Positions 1 to 8,977 of a stretch of 64,000 nucleotides of DNA are shown here, piece by piece. The notes under the pieces were generated by a model that saw only the letters and a list, made by a program, of their open reading frames with translations, did no database searches and was not told the origin of the DNA. The number at the start of each line of letters is the position of its first letter. Within the stretch, counting starts at the first letter, position 1. This stretch comes from Pectobacterium carotovorum (GTDB lineage: Bacteria; Pseudomonadota; Gammaproteobacteria; Enterobacterales; Enterobacteriaceae): positions 28,850 to 92,849 of the forward strand of contig NZ_JAXAFK010000009.1 of NCBI RefSeq assembly GCF_033898505.1, given 5' to 3'. A program made the position numbers and the translations under genes.

Positions 1-1
1 G

Positions 2-1258
2 GATCGGTTGACCGCAGAGGGGCGCAAGATCGCCGCGCTAGGCAGCGATGCCCGTTTGGCGACGATGTTATATGCCGCGTCACAGCAAAATTCAGATGCG
101 TTGGCGACCGCCGGATGTCTGGCGGCGATCCTCGAAGAGCCGCCGCGTAGCGGGTCGATTAATCTGGCCGACTGGCTGCATCGCCCATTGCCGCACTGGC
201 TGCGGCGGGCAAAACAGCTGACACGCCGTTTATCGACGGCTTCGGGGCGTATTGACAGCGGAGAAGCCGACTGGCTGCTGGCACAGGCTTTTCCCGATCG
301 CATCGCCCGGCGGCGCAGTCAGGATGGGCGCTACCAGCTTGCTAACGGCAGCGGTGCGATGATGTCGGCTGATGAAGCGCTGTCAGGTACGGAGTGGTTG
401 CTGGCTCCGGCACTGCTGCAAAACGATCGATCAGCACAAAACAATCAGAACGGAGATGCGCGGATCCTGCTGGCGTTGCCGCTGGATATTGAACGGCTGG
501 AACGGCGGCTACCCGGATTAATAAATGAGCGTAACGTGGTGCACTGGGACGAAGAAAAGGGTACTCTGCGCGCCAGCCAGCGTGACCAGATAGGCTGCCT
601 GACGCTACGAACGCGCCCGTTGAATAAGCCTTCCGATGAAGCTCTACAGCAGGCGCTGTTATCCTGGGTTCGGGAGCAGGGGATTGAGGCATTAAACTGG
701 GACGCTGCGGCGTTACAGCTCCGCGCCCGGCTACAGTGCGCTCGCCAGTGGCTGCCTGAGGTTGACTGGCCGCTGGTGGATGACGATACGCTGCTGGCAA
801 CGCTGGAAATCTGGCTACAGCCATCACTGTCCGGCGTGCGTGATTTACGGGCGCTGCACCAGATTAATTTGAGCGATGCGCTGCTGCGACTGTTGGACTG
901 GTCGCTGCGCCAGCGGCTGGATAGCGCGCTGCCCACGCACTATACAGCACCCGGCGGCAGTCGCTTGCCTATCGCCTATTATGACGATAAACCCCCGGTG
1001 CTGTCGGTGCGGATGCAGGAAATGTTCGGTGAGCAGCAGAGTCCGCTGCTGGCAGAGGGGCGTGTGGCGCTGGTATTGGAACTTTTATCGCCAGCTCAGC
1101 GTCCACTACAAATTACGCGGGATTTAGCGGCATTCTGGCAAGGCGCTTACCGCGAGGTGCAAAAAGAGATGAAGGGGCGTTACCCCAAGCATGTCTGGCC
1201 GGACGATCCGGCGAATACGGCTCCGACGAGACGTACCAAGAAATATCAGAATCACTAA
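2..1258 (+). CDS. hrpB: ATP-dependent RNA helicase HrpB, C-terminal part (5' end outside window)
   Basis: The frame is already open at the first base, so this is the last 419 codons of a longer gene. The visible part lacks the DEAH helicase core and corresponds to the helicase-associated and HrpB-specific C-terminal domains. The beginning reads like the HrpB 'LTxxGRKxAALG' segment, and the end (GRYPKHVWPDDPAN...TRRTKKYQNH) is nearly the same as the E. coli HrpB tail as I recall it. HrpB is a DExH-box helicase of poorly defined role. The mrcB neighbour downstream is the same as in E. coli, which supports the call. The apparent TTG at position 8 is internal, not a start. Confidence 0.93.
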   Translation, partial: DRLTAEGRKIAALGSDARLATMLYAASQQNSDALATAGCLAAILEEPPRSGSINLADWLHRPLPHWLRRAKQLTRRLSTASGRIDSGEADWLLAQAFPDRIARRRSQDGRYQLANGSGAMMSADEALSGTEWLLAPALLQNDRSAQNNQNGDARILLALPLDIERLERRLPGLINERNVVHWDEEKGTLRASQRDQIGCLTLRTRPLNKPSDEALQQALLSWVREQGIEALNWDAAALQLRARLQCARQWLPEVDWPLVDDDTLLATLEIWLQPSLSGVRDLRALHQINLSDALLRLLDWSLRQRLDSALPTHYTAPGGSRLPIAYYDDKPPVLSVRMQEMFGEQQSPLLAEGRVALVLELLSPAQRPLQITRDLAAFWQGAYREVQKEMKGRYPKHVWPDDPANTAPTRRTKKYQNH

Positions 1259-1360
1259 TTTCAGACGTTTCCGCTTTCCCAAAAAAGGGGCTGGAAACAG
1301 AGTAGGCGGCTTGAGCGCAGAGCAGATAGCCGTGAACAACCTGATGGAGAAGTTATTGTA

Positions 1361-3841
1361 ATGTCTCGGGATGACCGCGAACCTATCGGACGTAAAGGGA
1401 AAGCGCCAAAACGTAAGCCTGAACGCAAACAGGCCATACGACGTCGCAGGGATGACGACTATGATGATGATGACTACGATGATTATCAGGACGACTATGA
1501 CGACGATGATGATTACGATGGCGATGATACGATGACGCGTAAATCGCAGAGAAAACGGCGCTGGCTGGGGCTGGCTATCAAGCTGTTCCTGATCTTTGCC
1601 GTTGCGATGGCGATCTATGGCGTGTACCTCGACAGCCAGATCCGCAGCCGTATTGAAGGCAAAGTCTGGCAACTGCCTGCCGCGGTTTATGGCCGTATGG
1701 TCAACCTTGAGCCGGGTATGGCCTATAGCCAGAAAGAGATGATCAGCCTGCTGGAAGGTATGCAGTACCGTCAGGTGAGCCGTATTACCCGTCCGGGTGA
1801 ATTCAGCGTGCGTGGCAACAGCATCGACATGCTGCGTCGGCCTTTTGATTTCCCTGATGGGAAAGAAGGGCAGATTCAGGCGCGTCTGACGTTTGCCAAC
1901 GATCGCCTGTCGCAGATCCAGAATCTGGACAACCAGCGCAACTTCGGCTTTTTCCGTCTCGATCCGAAACTGATCACCATGATGCAATCGCCGAATGGCG
2001 AACAGCGCTTATTCGTGCCGCGTTCCGGTTTCCCCGATCTGCTTGTTGATACGCTGGTTGCGACCGAAGACCGTCACTTTTATGAACACGATGGCATCAG
2101 CCTGTACTCCATTGGCCGTGCGTTTTTAGCCAACATCACAGCGGGACGTGCGGTACAAGGCGGCAGTACGCTGACGCAGCAGTTGGTTAAGAACCTGTTC
2201 CTGACTAACGAGCGTTCGCTGTGGCGTAAAGCCAACGAAGCCTATATGGCGCTGATCATGGATTATCGCTACAGCAAGGATCGTATCCTTGAGCTGTATC
2301 TCAACGAAGTGTATCTCGGTCAGAGCGGTAACGATCAGATCCGCGGCTTCCCGCTTGCCAGCCTGTATTACTTTGGTCGCCCGGTGAATGAACTGAGCCT
2401 CGATCAGCAGGCGCTGCTGGTGGGTATGGTGAAAGGGGCATCGTTGTATAACCCGTGGCGTAACCCGCAGCTTACGTTAGAACGACGCAATCTGGTGCTG
2501 CGTCTGTTGCAGAATCAGCAGGTTATTGATGCCGATCTGTACAACATGCTGAGTGCGCGTCCGCTGGGCGTACAGCCGAAAGGCGGTGTCATCAGCCCTC
2601 AGCCTGCGTTTATGCAACTGGTGCGTCAGGAACTGCAACAGCGGCTTGGCGACAAGGTTAACGATCTCTCCGGCGTGAAGATCTTTACCACGCTCGATCC
2701 GGTCTCGCAGGATGCGGCGGAAAAAGCAGTGGAAGTCGGGGTGCCGGCACTGCGCGCAGGCCGTAACGTCAGCGATCTGGAAGCGGCGATGGTGATTGTC
2801 GATCGTTTTAGCGGCGAAGTTCGCGCGATGGTCGGCGGTTCTCAAACGCAGTACGCCGGGTTTAACCGAGCGTTACAGGCGCGTCGTCCCGTCGGATCGC
2901 TGGCGAAGCCGCCGACCTACCTGACCGCGCTGAGCCAGCCGGACACCTATCGTCTGAATACCTGGCTGGCGGATGAGCCGCTGTCGATCAAACAGCCGAA
3001 CGGGCAACTGTGGCAGCCGAAGAACTACGATCGTGAGTTCCGCGGCCGCGTCATGCTGGTTGATGCGCTGGCGAACTCGCTGAACGTCCCGACCGTCAAT
3101 CTGGGGATGGCCGTGGGGCTGAATCAGATCACGGAAACGTTGAAGCGTTTAGGGATTCCAGAAAACGTGATTCAGCCTGTACCGGCGATGCTGCTGGGGG
3201 CGATCAGTCTGACGCCGATGGAAGTGGCGCAGGAATACCAGACGATCGCCAGCGGCGGCAACCGTGCACCGCTTTCCTCACTGCGTTCGGTGATTGCGGA
3301 AGATGGTACGGTGCTGTATCAGAGCTTCCCGCAGGCCGAACGGGCGGTTCCGGCGCAGGCGGCCTATCTGACGCTGTATGGTATGCAGCAGGTTGTCGAA
3401 CGCGGTACGTCGCGTTCGCTGGCGGTGAAATTCCCGAATTATCACCTGGCGGCGAAAACCGGTACCACCAATGACCTGCGTGACAGCTGGTTTGCGGGGA
3501 TCGACGGTAAAGAAGTGGCGATTAGCTGGGTAGGGCGCGATAACAACGGCCCGGCCAAGCTGACTGGGGCGAACGGTGCGCTGACGATTTATCGTCGCTA
3601 TCTGGAAAACCAAACGCCGCTGCCGTTAATGCTGACGCCGCCGGAAGGCATCACGACGATGACGGTGGATGCCAGCGGTAACTTCATCTGTAACGGCAGC
3701 AGCGCAGGACGTGTATTGCCGGTCTGGACGGATAACCCGCAGGCGCTATGTCAGGCCAGCCAGCCGCAGCCTTCCGCACAGCAGGGACAGCAAGATGGAG
3801 AAGGCGTCGCCGACTGGATCAAACAAATGTTTGGTCAATAA
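1361..3841 (+). CDS. mrcB: Penicillin-binding protein 1B (bifunctional transglycosylase/transpeptidase)
   Basis: Class A PBP of 826 residues that polymerises and cross-links peptidoglycan at the inner membrane. An Asp/Tyr-rich cytoplasmic tail (about residues 29-54) precedes one transmembrane helix (about 66-87). The UB2H region follows, then the glycosyltransferase domain with [12 protein letters not shown] (catalytic Glu about 236) and the [13 protein letters not shown] motif. The transpeptidase domain shows SLAK (Ser about 513), SLN and KTGTT. The C-terminus is Gln-rich and ends [12 protein letters not shown] as in E. coli. ATG start with upstream GGAGAAG. The acidic tail is longer and more Asp-rich than in E. 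coli but is a family feature. Confidence 0.98.
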   Translation: MSRDDREPIGRKGKAPKRKPERKQAIRRRRDDDYDDDDYDDYQDDYDDDDDYDGDDTMTRKSQRKRRWLGLAIKLFLIFAVAMAIYGVYLDSQIRSRIEGKVWQLPAAVYGRMVNLEPGMAYSQKEMISLLEGMQYRQVSRITRPGEFSVRGNSIDMLRRPFDFPDGKEGQIQARLTFANDRLSQIQNLDNQRNFGFFRLDPKLITMMQSPNGEQRLFVPRSGFPDLLVDTLVATEDRHFYEHDGISLYSIGRAFLANITAGRAVQGGSTLTQQLVKNLFLTNERSLWRKANEAYMALIMDYRYSKDRILELYLNEVYLGQSGNDQIRGFPLASLYYFGRPVNELSLDQQALLVGMVKGASLYNPWRNPQLTLERRNLVLRLLQNQQVIDADLYNMLSARPLGVQPKGGVISPQPAFMQLVRQELQQRLGDKVNDLSGVKIFTTLDPVSQDAAEKAVEVGVPALRAGRNVSDLEAAMVIVDRFSGEVRAMVGGSQTQYAGFNRALQARRPVGSLAKPPTYLTALSQPDTYRLNTWLADEPLSIKQPNGQLWQPKNYDREFRGRVMLVDALANSLNVPTVNLGMAVGLNQITETLKRLGIPENVIQPVPAMLLGAISLTPMEVAQEYQTIASGGNRAPLSSLRSVIAEDGTVLYQSFPQAERAVPAQAAYLTLYGMQQVVERGTSRSLAVKFPNYHLAAKTGTTNDLRDSWFAGIDGKEVAISWVGRDNNGPAKLTGANGALTIYRRYLENQTPLPLMLTPPEGITTMTVDASGNFICNGSSAGRVLPVWTDNPQALCQASQPQPSAQQGQQDGEGVADWIKQMFGQ

Positions 3842-4004
3842 TCTATCGTTGCTTCAACGGGTTGCCGTCTCTTAGCTATATCTTATGCAGACTGAGAGAC
3901 GGTTTCGTGCGCTTACAATACGGTTATTTTATGCTACCGCGTAGCACGCGCCCGACACGAGGCGACTCAAACGCCGCCGCCCCGTGACCCCAGGCTTTCG
4001 GCGG

Positions 4005-4137
4005 AAATTATGCCGCTGACGCGGTACCTTCGTCGGTATCTGGCTTAGCGGACCGCTTGCGACACGTTCCCTACGTGGCGCAAGCTTTCGCCGCGTCCTG
4101 CGGCTCATCCGAAGCCAGCTACCTCCTCAGCATAATT
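4005..4137. repeat. Imperfect large inverted-repeat element with a strong central hairpin
   Basis: The two outer arms begin with aaattatg (left, about 4005-4012) and its complement cataattt (right, about 4131-4138). They share ctga, ggta and ctggctt blocks in mirrored order, ending at the left arm ctggctt (4040-4046) and right arm aagccag (4112-4118). The left arm has about 12 extra bases. The centre is a strong hairpin: cttgcgacacgt (4056-4067) pairs with acgtggcgcaag (4073-4084), with one mismatch and a 5-base loop. It resembles a small non-autonomous palindromic repeat, but no second copy is in the window. Confidence 0.6.
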
Positions 4138-4338
4138 TTTTACGCCTGACCACGGCAAAAACCGCGATACTTCTAGACTTGTGTATAAGGGACAGGATTA
4201 ATTTGGGGGTATTTTTTTGTGCCTGCTATTTTGAGTCGAGCACCACGCCCTGCCTGATACCACTTTTCCGGCCACGTCGCTCTAACGCTGACAGGTAAAA
4301 GTCTTGCGATTGGCATTCCGTTGCGCCTATCATGCTGC

Positions 4339-4357
4339 CTCTATCGTAATCATTATC
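4339..4357 (+). promoter_or_regulatory. Candidate Fur box upstream of fhuCDB
   Basis: The 19 bases match the Fur consensus gataatgataatcattatc at 13 positions, with the right half (taatcattatc) exact. It lies about 80 bases before the fhuC ATG, where iron-dependent repression of hydroxamate import is expected. Found by eye, not scored with a matrix. Confidence 0.6.
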
Positions 4358-4439
4358 GTTCTCTTTTAGACTGACGATTACGGGAATAGTGAATTCTGCT
4401 CACCCCTTTCCTTCGGTGACATTACAAACCAAAAACGCT

Positions 4440-5237
4440 ATGCAAAATCAAACTGTACTGCCTGATACCACCTTCAGACTGGACGACGTCAGCTTTTCTG
4501 TCGCCGGACGCACGTTGCTACACCCGCTCTCTATCACGTTCCCTGTCGGGAAAGTATGCGGTCTGATTGGGCATAACGGCTCGGGCAAATCGACCTTGCT
4601 CAAAATTCTGGGCCGTCACCAGCCCGCCAGCAGCGGAACCGCATTGCTGGGGGAACAGGCTACCGAAAGCTGGGATAGCAAATTATTCGCCCGTCAGGTG
4701 GCTTATTTACCGCAGCAGCTTCCCGCCGCCGAGGGGATGACCGTGCGTGAGCTGGTGGCCGTAGGGCGTTACCCGTGGCATGGCGCATTAGGCCGTTTCG
4801 GCAGCGCCGATCGGGAAAAGGTCGAAGAAGCCATCACGCTGGTAGGGCTGAAACCGTTCGCCAACCGTCTGGTGGATAGCCTGTCCGGCGGGGAACGGCA
4901 GCGAGCCTGGCTGGCGATGACGGTGGCGCAGGATAGCCGCTGTCTGTTACTGGATGAACCAACTTCCGCATTGGATATTGCCCATCAGGTTGAGGTGCTG
5001 GCGCTGATTCAGCGCATGAGCCGCGAGCGCGGCATCACCGTCATTGCGGTGCTGCATGATATCAATATGGCTGCCCGCTACTGCGATCATTTGGTGGCAC
5101 TGCGCGGTGGCAAGATGATTGCACAGGGTGAGCCTGTCGCGCTGATGAAAGGGGATGTGCTCGAAAACATCTACGGCATTCCCATGGGCATTTTGCCTCA
5201 TCCGGCTGGTGGCGCACCGGTCAGCTTCGTTTGTTAA
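4440..5237 (+). CDS. fhuC: Ferric hydroxamate import ATP-binding protein FhuC
   Basis: ABC ATPase of 265 residues that drives the FhuB permease for ferrichrome and other ferric hydroxamates at the inner membrane. Walker A GHNGSGKST lies at about 44-52, the signature LSGGERQ follows, then Walker B LLLDEPTSALD and the switch His in VLHDIN. The ATG at 4440 gives exactly the E. coli length. The frame is open back to a GTG at 4389, but those 17 extra residues have no counterpart in E. coli FhuC. First gene of fhuCDB, with a Fur-like site upstream. The receptor gene fhuA is not next to it. Confidence 0.95.
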   Translation: MQNQTVLPDTTFRLDDVSFSVAGRTLLHPLSITFPVGKVCGLIGHNGSGKSTLLKILGRHQPASSGTALLGEQATESWDSKLFARQVAYLPQQLPAAEGMTVRELVAVGRYPWHGALGRFGSADREKVEEAITLVGLKPFANRLVDSLSGGERQRAWLAMTVAQDSRCLLLDEPTSALDIAHQVEVLALIQRMSRERGITVIAVLHDINMAARYCDHLVALRGGKMIAQGEPVALMKGDVLENIYGIPMGILPHPAGGAPVSFVC

Positions 5238-5253
5238 CTCGGTTTTTCTGCTC

Positions 5254-6180
5254 ATGATGCCTGAACGTTTTTCTTCTCCATCCTCTCCCGATCCGCTACG
5301 CCGTCGTTTGCTGACGGCGCTGCTACTGTCGCCGCTGGTGTATTCGGCGGCGAGCAGAGGAGCCACGGCCACATTTCCCGATCTACACCGTATCGTGGCG
5401 CTGGAATGGTTGCCCGTTGAGCTGCTTCTGGCGTTAGGCATTACCCCCTTTGCGATCGCGGATAAACATAACTATAACCTGTGGGTGAAAGAGCCTGCGC
5501 TGCCTGACTCAGTGATTGATGTGGGGCTGCGTACCGAGCCGAATCTGGAGTTGCTGACGCAGATTCGTCCGTCCATGATTCTTTACTCTGAAGGCTACGG
5601 CCCTTCGGTCGCAAAAATGTCCCGCATCTCTCCTATGCTGGGCTTTGGCTTTAGCAGCGAACAGGGAAAACCGCTGACGGTGGCACAGTCCTCAGTCATG
5701 AAACTGGCTGATGCGCTAAATATGAAGGCGGCCGGGGAACGACACCTGACGGAACTGGCGCAGTTTCTCCAGCAGGAAAAAATCACCCTTCAACCCTATA
5801 CCCAGCGGCCTCTGTTGCTGATCACGCTGGTCGACAGCCGCCATGTGCTGGTGATTGGCAAGAACAGTCTTTTTCAGGAAGTCATGGATCATATCGGGAT
5901 AGAGAATGCCTGGCGTGGTGAAACCAGCTTCTGGGGCAGTACGATTGTGGGCATTGAAAGCCTGGCGGAAATTGGCGATGCCAACGTGCTCTGTTTTGAG
6001 CACGGTGATAGCGCCATCAGCGCGCAGCTTGATAAGAACCCGCTCTGGCAGGCGATGCCGTTTGTGCGTCAACAGCGTGTGCAGCGCGTGCCCGCTGTCT
6101 GGCTGTATGGCGGAACGCTCTCGGCGATGCGCTTTTGCCGCGTATTGAATCAGGCTCTGGAGGCGAGAAATCATGGCTAA
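5254..6180 (+). CDS. fhuD: Periplasmic ferric hydroxamate-binding protein FhuD
   Basis: Substrate-binding protein (308 residues) that carries ferric hydroxamates from the outer-membrane receptor to FhuB in the periplasm. The N-terminus has an arginine-rich RRRLLTALLLSPL export signal (arginines 16-18), as in E. coli FhuD. Diagnostic stretches are RIVALEWLPVELLLALGI, DVGLRTEPNLELL and LWQAMPFVR. The ATG at 5254 lies 16 bases after the fhuC stop; a second ATG at 5257 is equally possible. The open frame extends to 5155 inside fhuC but that part has no signal-like character. The end overlaps fhuB by 8 bases, implying coupled translation. Confidence 0.94.
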   Translation: MMPERFSSPSSPDPLRRRLLTALLLSPLVYSAASRGATATFPDLHRIVALEWLPVELLLALGITPFAIADKHNYNLWVKEPALPDSVIDVGLRTEPNLELLTQIRPSMILYSEGYGPSVAKMSRISPMLGFGFSSEQGKPLTVAQSSVMKLADALNMKAAGERHLTELAQFLQQEKITLQPYTQRPLLLITLVDSRHVLVIGKNSLFQEVMDHIGIENAWRGETSFWGSTIVGIESLAEIGDANVLCFEHGDSAISAQLDKNPLWQAMPFVRQQRVQRVPAVWLYGGTLSAMRFCRVLNQALEARNHG

Positions 6181-8203
6181 TCCTCTGTCTGTTGGTTCCT
6201 CACCCGCGCATCAACGCGTGAGTCATCCGCTGGTGCTGCCGGTGGTCGTGATTGGTTTTCTACTGATCGTGATTCTGGGGATGGGCAGCTACAATTTGCA
6301 GCAGCAATTACCGGCATCACAATGGGTTGAAGGGCTGACTCAGCCTGTCTTGAACAATATGCAACAGCTTCTGTTCCATTACAGTCTGTTGCCACGCATG
6401 GTGCTGGCACTGCTGATTGGCGCGGGGCTGGGGCTGTGCGGCGTGTTATTCCAGCAGGTCTTGCGTAATCCGCTGGCCGAGCCGTCAACGCTGGGGATCG
6501 CCACGGGGGCGCAGCTCGGGATCACGGTTGTCACGCTGTGGGCGCTGCCTGGTGGTGCATGGCTCCAGCAGGCCGCGGCTATGATTGGCGCGCTGGTGGT
6601 TGGTGCGTTAGTGTTTGGCGTCGCTTGGGGTAAGCGTTTATCGCCGGTGACGCTGATACTGGCGGGGCTGGTGCTGAGTTTCTACTGTAGCGCGGTCAAT
6701 CAGCTGCTGGTGATCTTCCATCATGAGCAGCTTCAGGGCTTGTTCCTGTGGAGCAGCGGTGTACTGAGCCAGCAGGATTGGAGCAATGTACAGTTTGTGC
6801 TTCCGCGTCTTCTGGCGTGTTTCTGTCTGGCGCTGCTGTTGATTCGCCCGCTAACGCTGCTAGGGCTGGATGACGGCGTCGCGCGTAATCTGGGGCTTGG
6901 GCTGTCGCTGGCGCGTTTGAGCGCGCTTGGGTTGGGGATTTTCCTGTGTGCCCAGTTGGTGAATGCGGCGGGCATTATCGGTTTTATCGGCCTGTTTGCG
7001 CCGCTGCTGGCGAAAATGCTGGGCGCACGGCGGTTACTTCATCGTCTTTTATTAGCGCCGTTGCTCGGGGCGTTGCTGCTCGGCGTTGCCGATCAGGGCG
7101 TTATCTGGCTGAGCCGCGTGTGGCTTGACGTCCCAACGGGGGCCGCGACGGCGCTGATTGGCGCGCCGCTGTTACTGTGGCTGCTGCCGCGCCTGCGCAA
7201 TAGCGGCCAGCCCGCGATGATCGACAGCAACAGCACGCCGACGGCTGAACGTCGCCTGTGGGGAGCGTGGCTGGTACTCGGCATCATGCTGCTGGGAATG
7301 GTCGTGATCGCGGCGCTGATGGTAGGGAAAGATGCCGAAGGCTGGCAGTGGGGCGGTGGCGATGTGCTAGCGCAGTTGCTCTCATGGCGCTGGCCGCGGG
7401 TACTGGCGGCGCTAACGGCCGGGGTGATGCTGGCGGTGGCGGGAACGTTAATACAGAAACTGACGGGCAACCCGATGGGAAGCCCGGAAGTGCTGGGGAT
7501 TAGCTCCGGCGCGTCGTTTGGCGTCATTATTTTGCTGTTCTTCGTTCCCGGCAATGCGTTCGTGTGGTTGCTTCCGGCCGGTAGCGCGGGCGCGGCGTTA
7601 ACGCTGCTGGTCATGGTGATTATTGCCGGACGCGGTGGTTTCTCCACGCAGCGTATGCTGCTGGCGGGGATCGCACTGAGTATGGCGTTCTCCACCGTGA
7701 TTGCGCTGCTGTTGGCCAGTGGCGATCCACGCATGGGTACCGTGCTGACCTGGCTGTCGGGCTCAACCTATGCGGTCGAGCCGGCAGACGCAATACGCAC
7801 GGCGGTGATTGCCGTTCTGCTGCTGTTGATTGTCCCGCTGTGCCAGCGCTGGTTGCGTATTCTGCCGCTTGGCGCCACGACGGCCAGATCGCTTGGCGTA
7901 GCTGTCACGCCAGTTCGTCTGCTGGTTTTGCTGTTGGCATCAGTGCTGACCGCAATGGCAACCCTGATGGTTGGGCCGATGAGTTTTGTCGGGTTAATGG
8001 CGCCTCACATGGCGCGGATGTTGGGCTTTAACCGCGTGTTGCCGCAAATCGCCAGTTCGGCATTGATTGGCGGCGCGCTGATGGTAATTGCGGACTGGTG
8101 CGGCCGAATGATCCTCTTTCCGGCACAGGTTCCGGCGGGGCTGCTCGCGACGTTTATCGGTGCGCCTTACTTTGTTTATCTGCTCCGCAAGCGGGTGAAA
8201 TAA
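6173..8203 (+). CDS. fhuB: Ferric hydroxamate import permease FhuB
   Basis: Inner-membrane permease of 676 residues made of two fused BtuC/FecCD-type halves (roughly 1-335 and 355-676). Each half is rich in transmembrane helices and carries a GxxxQxxxxNPLAxPxxLGIxxGA-like motif: QQVLRNPLAEPSTLGIATGA in the first, LTGNPMGSPEVLGISSGA in the second. FhuB works with FhuC and FhuD to import ferric hydroxamates. The double-length architecture is typical of FhuB and distinguishes it from single-domain FecCD permeases. Last gene of the fhu operon. Confidence 0.96.
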   Translation: MANPLSVGSSPAHQRVSHPLVLPVVVIGFLLIVILGMGSYNLQQQLPASQWVEGLTQPVLNNMQQLLFHYSLLPRMVLALLIGAGLGLCGVLFQQVLRNPLAEPSTLGIATGAQLGITVVTLWALPGGAWLQQAAAMIGALVVGALVFGVAWGKRLSPVTLILAGLVLSFYCSAVNQLLVIFHHEQLQGLFLWSSGVLSQQDWSNVQFVLPRLLACFCLALLLIRPLTLLGLDDGVARNLGLGLSLARLSALGLGIFLCAQLVNAAGIIGFIGLFAPLLAKMLGARRLLHRLLLAPLLGALLLGVADQGVIWLSRVWLDVPTGAATALIGAPLLLWLLPRLRNSGQPAMIDSNSTPTAERRLWGAWLVLGIMLLGMVVIAALMVGKDAEGWQWGGGDVLAQLLSWRWPRVLAALTAGVMLAVAGTLIQKLTGNPMGSPEVLGISSGASFGVIILLFFVPGNAFVWLLPAGSAGAALTLLVMVIIAGRGGFSTQRMLLAGIALSMAFSTVIALLLASGDPRMGTVLTWLSGSTYAVEPADAIRTAVIAVLLLLIVPLCQRWLRILPLGATTARSLGVAVTPVRLLVLLLASVLTAMATLMVGPMSFVGLMAPHMARMLGFNRVLPQIASSALIGGALMVIADWCGRMILFPAQVPAGLLATFIGAPYFVYLLRKRVK

Positions 8204-8213
8204 CGGTAACGCA

Positions 8214-8245
8214 GGCTGAGGCGAGAAGAAAAAACCGCCTCAGCC
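8214..8245. terminator. Hairpin between convergent fhuB and LysE-family gene
   Basis: Perfect 10-bp arms ggctgaggcg (8214-8223) and cgcctcagcc (8236-8245) with a 12-base A-rich loop sit between two convergent stop codons. There is no strong T-run after either arm, so termination is inferred mainly from position. Confidence 0.5.
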
Positions 8246-8251
8246 GTGTGA

Positions 8252-8842
8252 TTAGCGGGAGAGATTGATGGCTTCAGCCAGCATCCAGCATGTGGTGAGT
8301 AGCAGAGAGAACGCCATAATGCCGTTGAAGGCTTTCAGTTTCCACGGTTCCTGAAGATGTTTGCCGATGCGATCGCCGAGCGCTGCCCAGACTAAAACGC
8401 AGGGCAGATTGAGTGCCATAAAGGCGATGACCGTGGTGAAAAGGCCACCGCTGGCGGTATAAAGCAGCGCGATGTTGCTTGCCATTAGCCAGGTCTTCGG
8501 ATTCACCGCTTGAAAGAGCGTCCCTTGCAGTGCAGTCATCGGCTGTACTCGCCCTTGTAGTTCCGGTGCCGATGAGCGCACGATTTTCCACGATAGCCAC
8601 AGCAGATAGACGCACCCCAGCACGGTAAGAGGAAGGCGGATAACGCTCATCCAGCTCAGCAGAAGTTCCAGGGCCATACCCATCAGTGCCGTTTGTACCC
8701 CACAGCCAACGGTAATTCCCACCATCATCGGTAACGTACGGCGCAGGCCAAAATTGACGCCTGAGGTTGCCAGCAGCAGATTATTGGGTCCCGGCGTGAT
8801 GGACATGACGGTGACGTAGCTGAAAAAAGAAGGGTCGAGCAT
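8252..8842 (-). CDS. LysE/RhtB-family amino-acid exporter
   Basis: A 196-residue, very hydrophobic protein with about six transmembrane helices and the N-terminal SITPGPNNLLLATSGVNFG signature of the LysE/RhtB family. The family exports amino acids or their derivatives across the inner membrane. The exact substrate cannot be read from the sequence. It is divergent from the MocR-type regulator at 8978, a common arrangement in which the regulator controls the exporter; that link is inferred. The start is the ATG at 8842. The gene is not present between fhuB and hemL in E. coli, so it is an insertion relative to that order. Confidence 0.85.
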   Translation of the reverse strand: MLDPSFFSYVTVMSITPGPNNLLLATSGVNFGLRRTLPMMVGITVGCGVQTALMGMALELLLSWMSVIRLPLTVLGCVYLLWLSWKIVRSSAPELQGRVQPMTALQGTLFQAVNPKTWLMASNIALLYTASGGLFTTVIAFMALNLPCVLVWAALGDRIGKHLQEPWKLKAFNGIMAFSLLLTTCWMLAEAINLSR

Positions 8843-8977
8843 GGTGTTATCCTGGTGATGGGGAAGAGCACTATAGTAGGCAGAAAAAAGAAATGGTTAC
8901 AGATACACAAAACGATTATTGTAATGGGTACAAATTGCATTAATCGTTAACTGTACTCATCGGCTGGCGGGGGAACT

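Larger units (their letters stand above)
3842..4439. other. 598-bp gene-free gap between mrcB and fhuC, site of fhuA in E. coli
   Basis: No convincing coding region is seen. In E. coli and several relatives fhuA, the ferrichrome receptor gene, lies here. This gap holds only a GC-rich palindromic element (about 4005-4137), an AT-rich stretch and a Fur-like site before fhuC. I could not recognise any fhuA remnant by reading. Confidence 0.7.

Noticed and set aside
1124..1987. 287-codon minus-strand frame opposite hrpB and mrcB
   Set aside because: Its valine/isoleucine run is the antisense of the mrcB Asp codon stretch; both overlapping plus-strand genes are certain.
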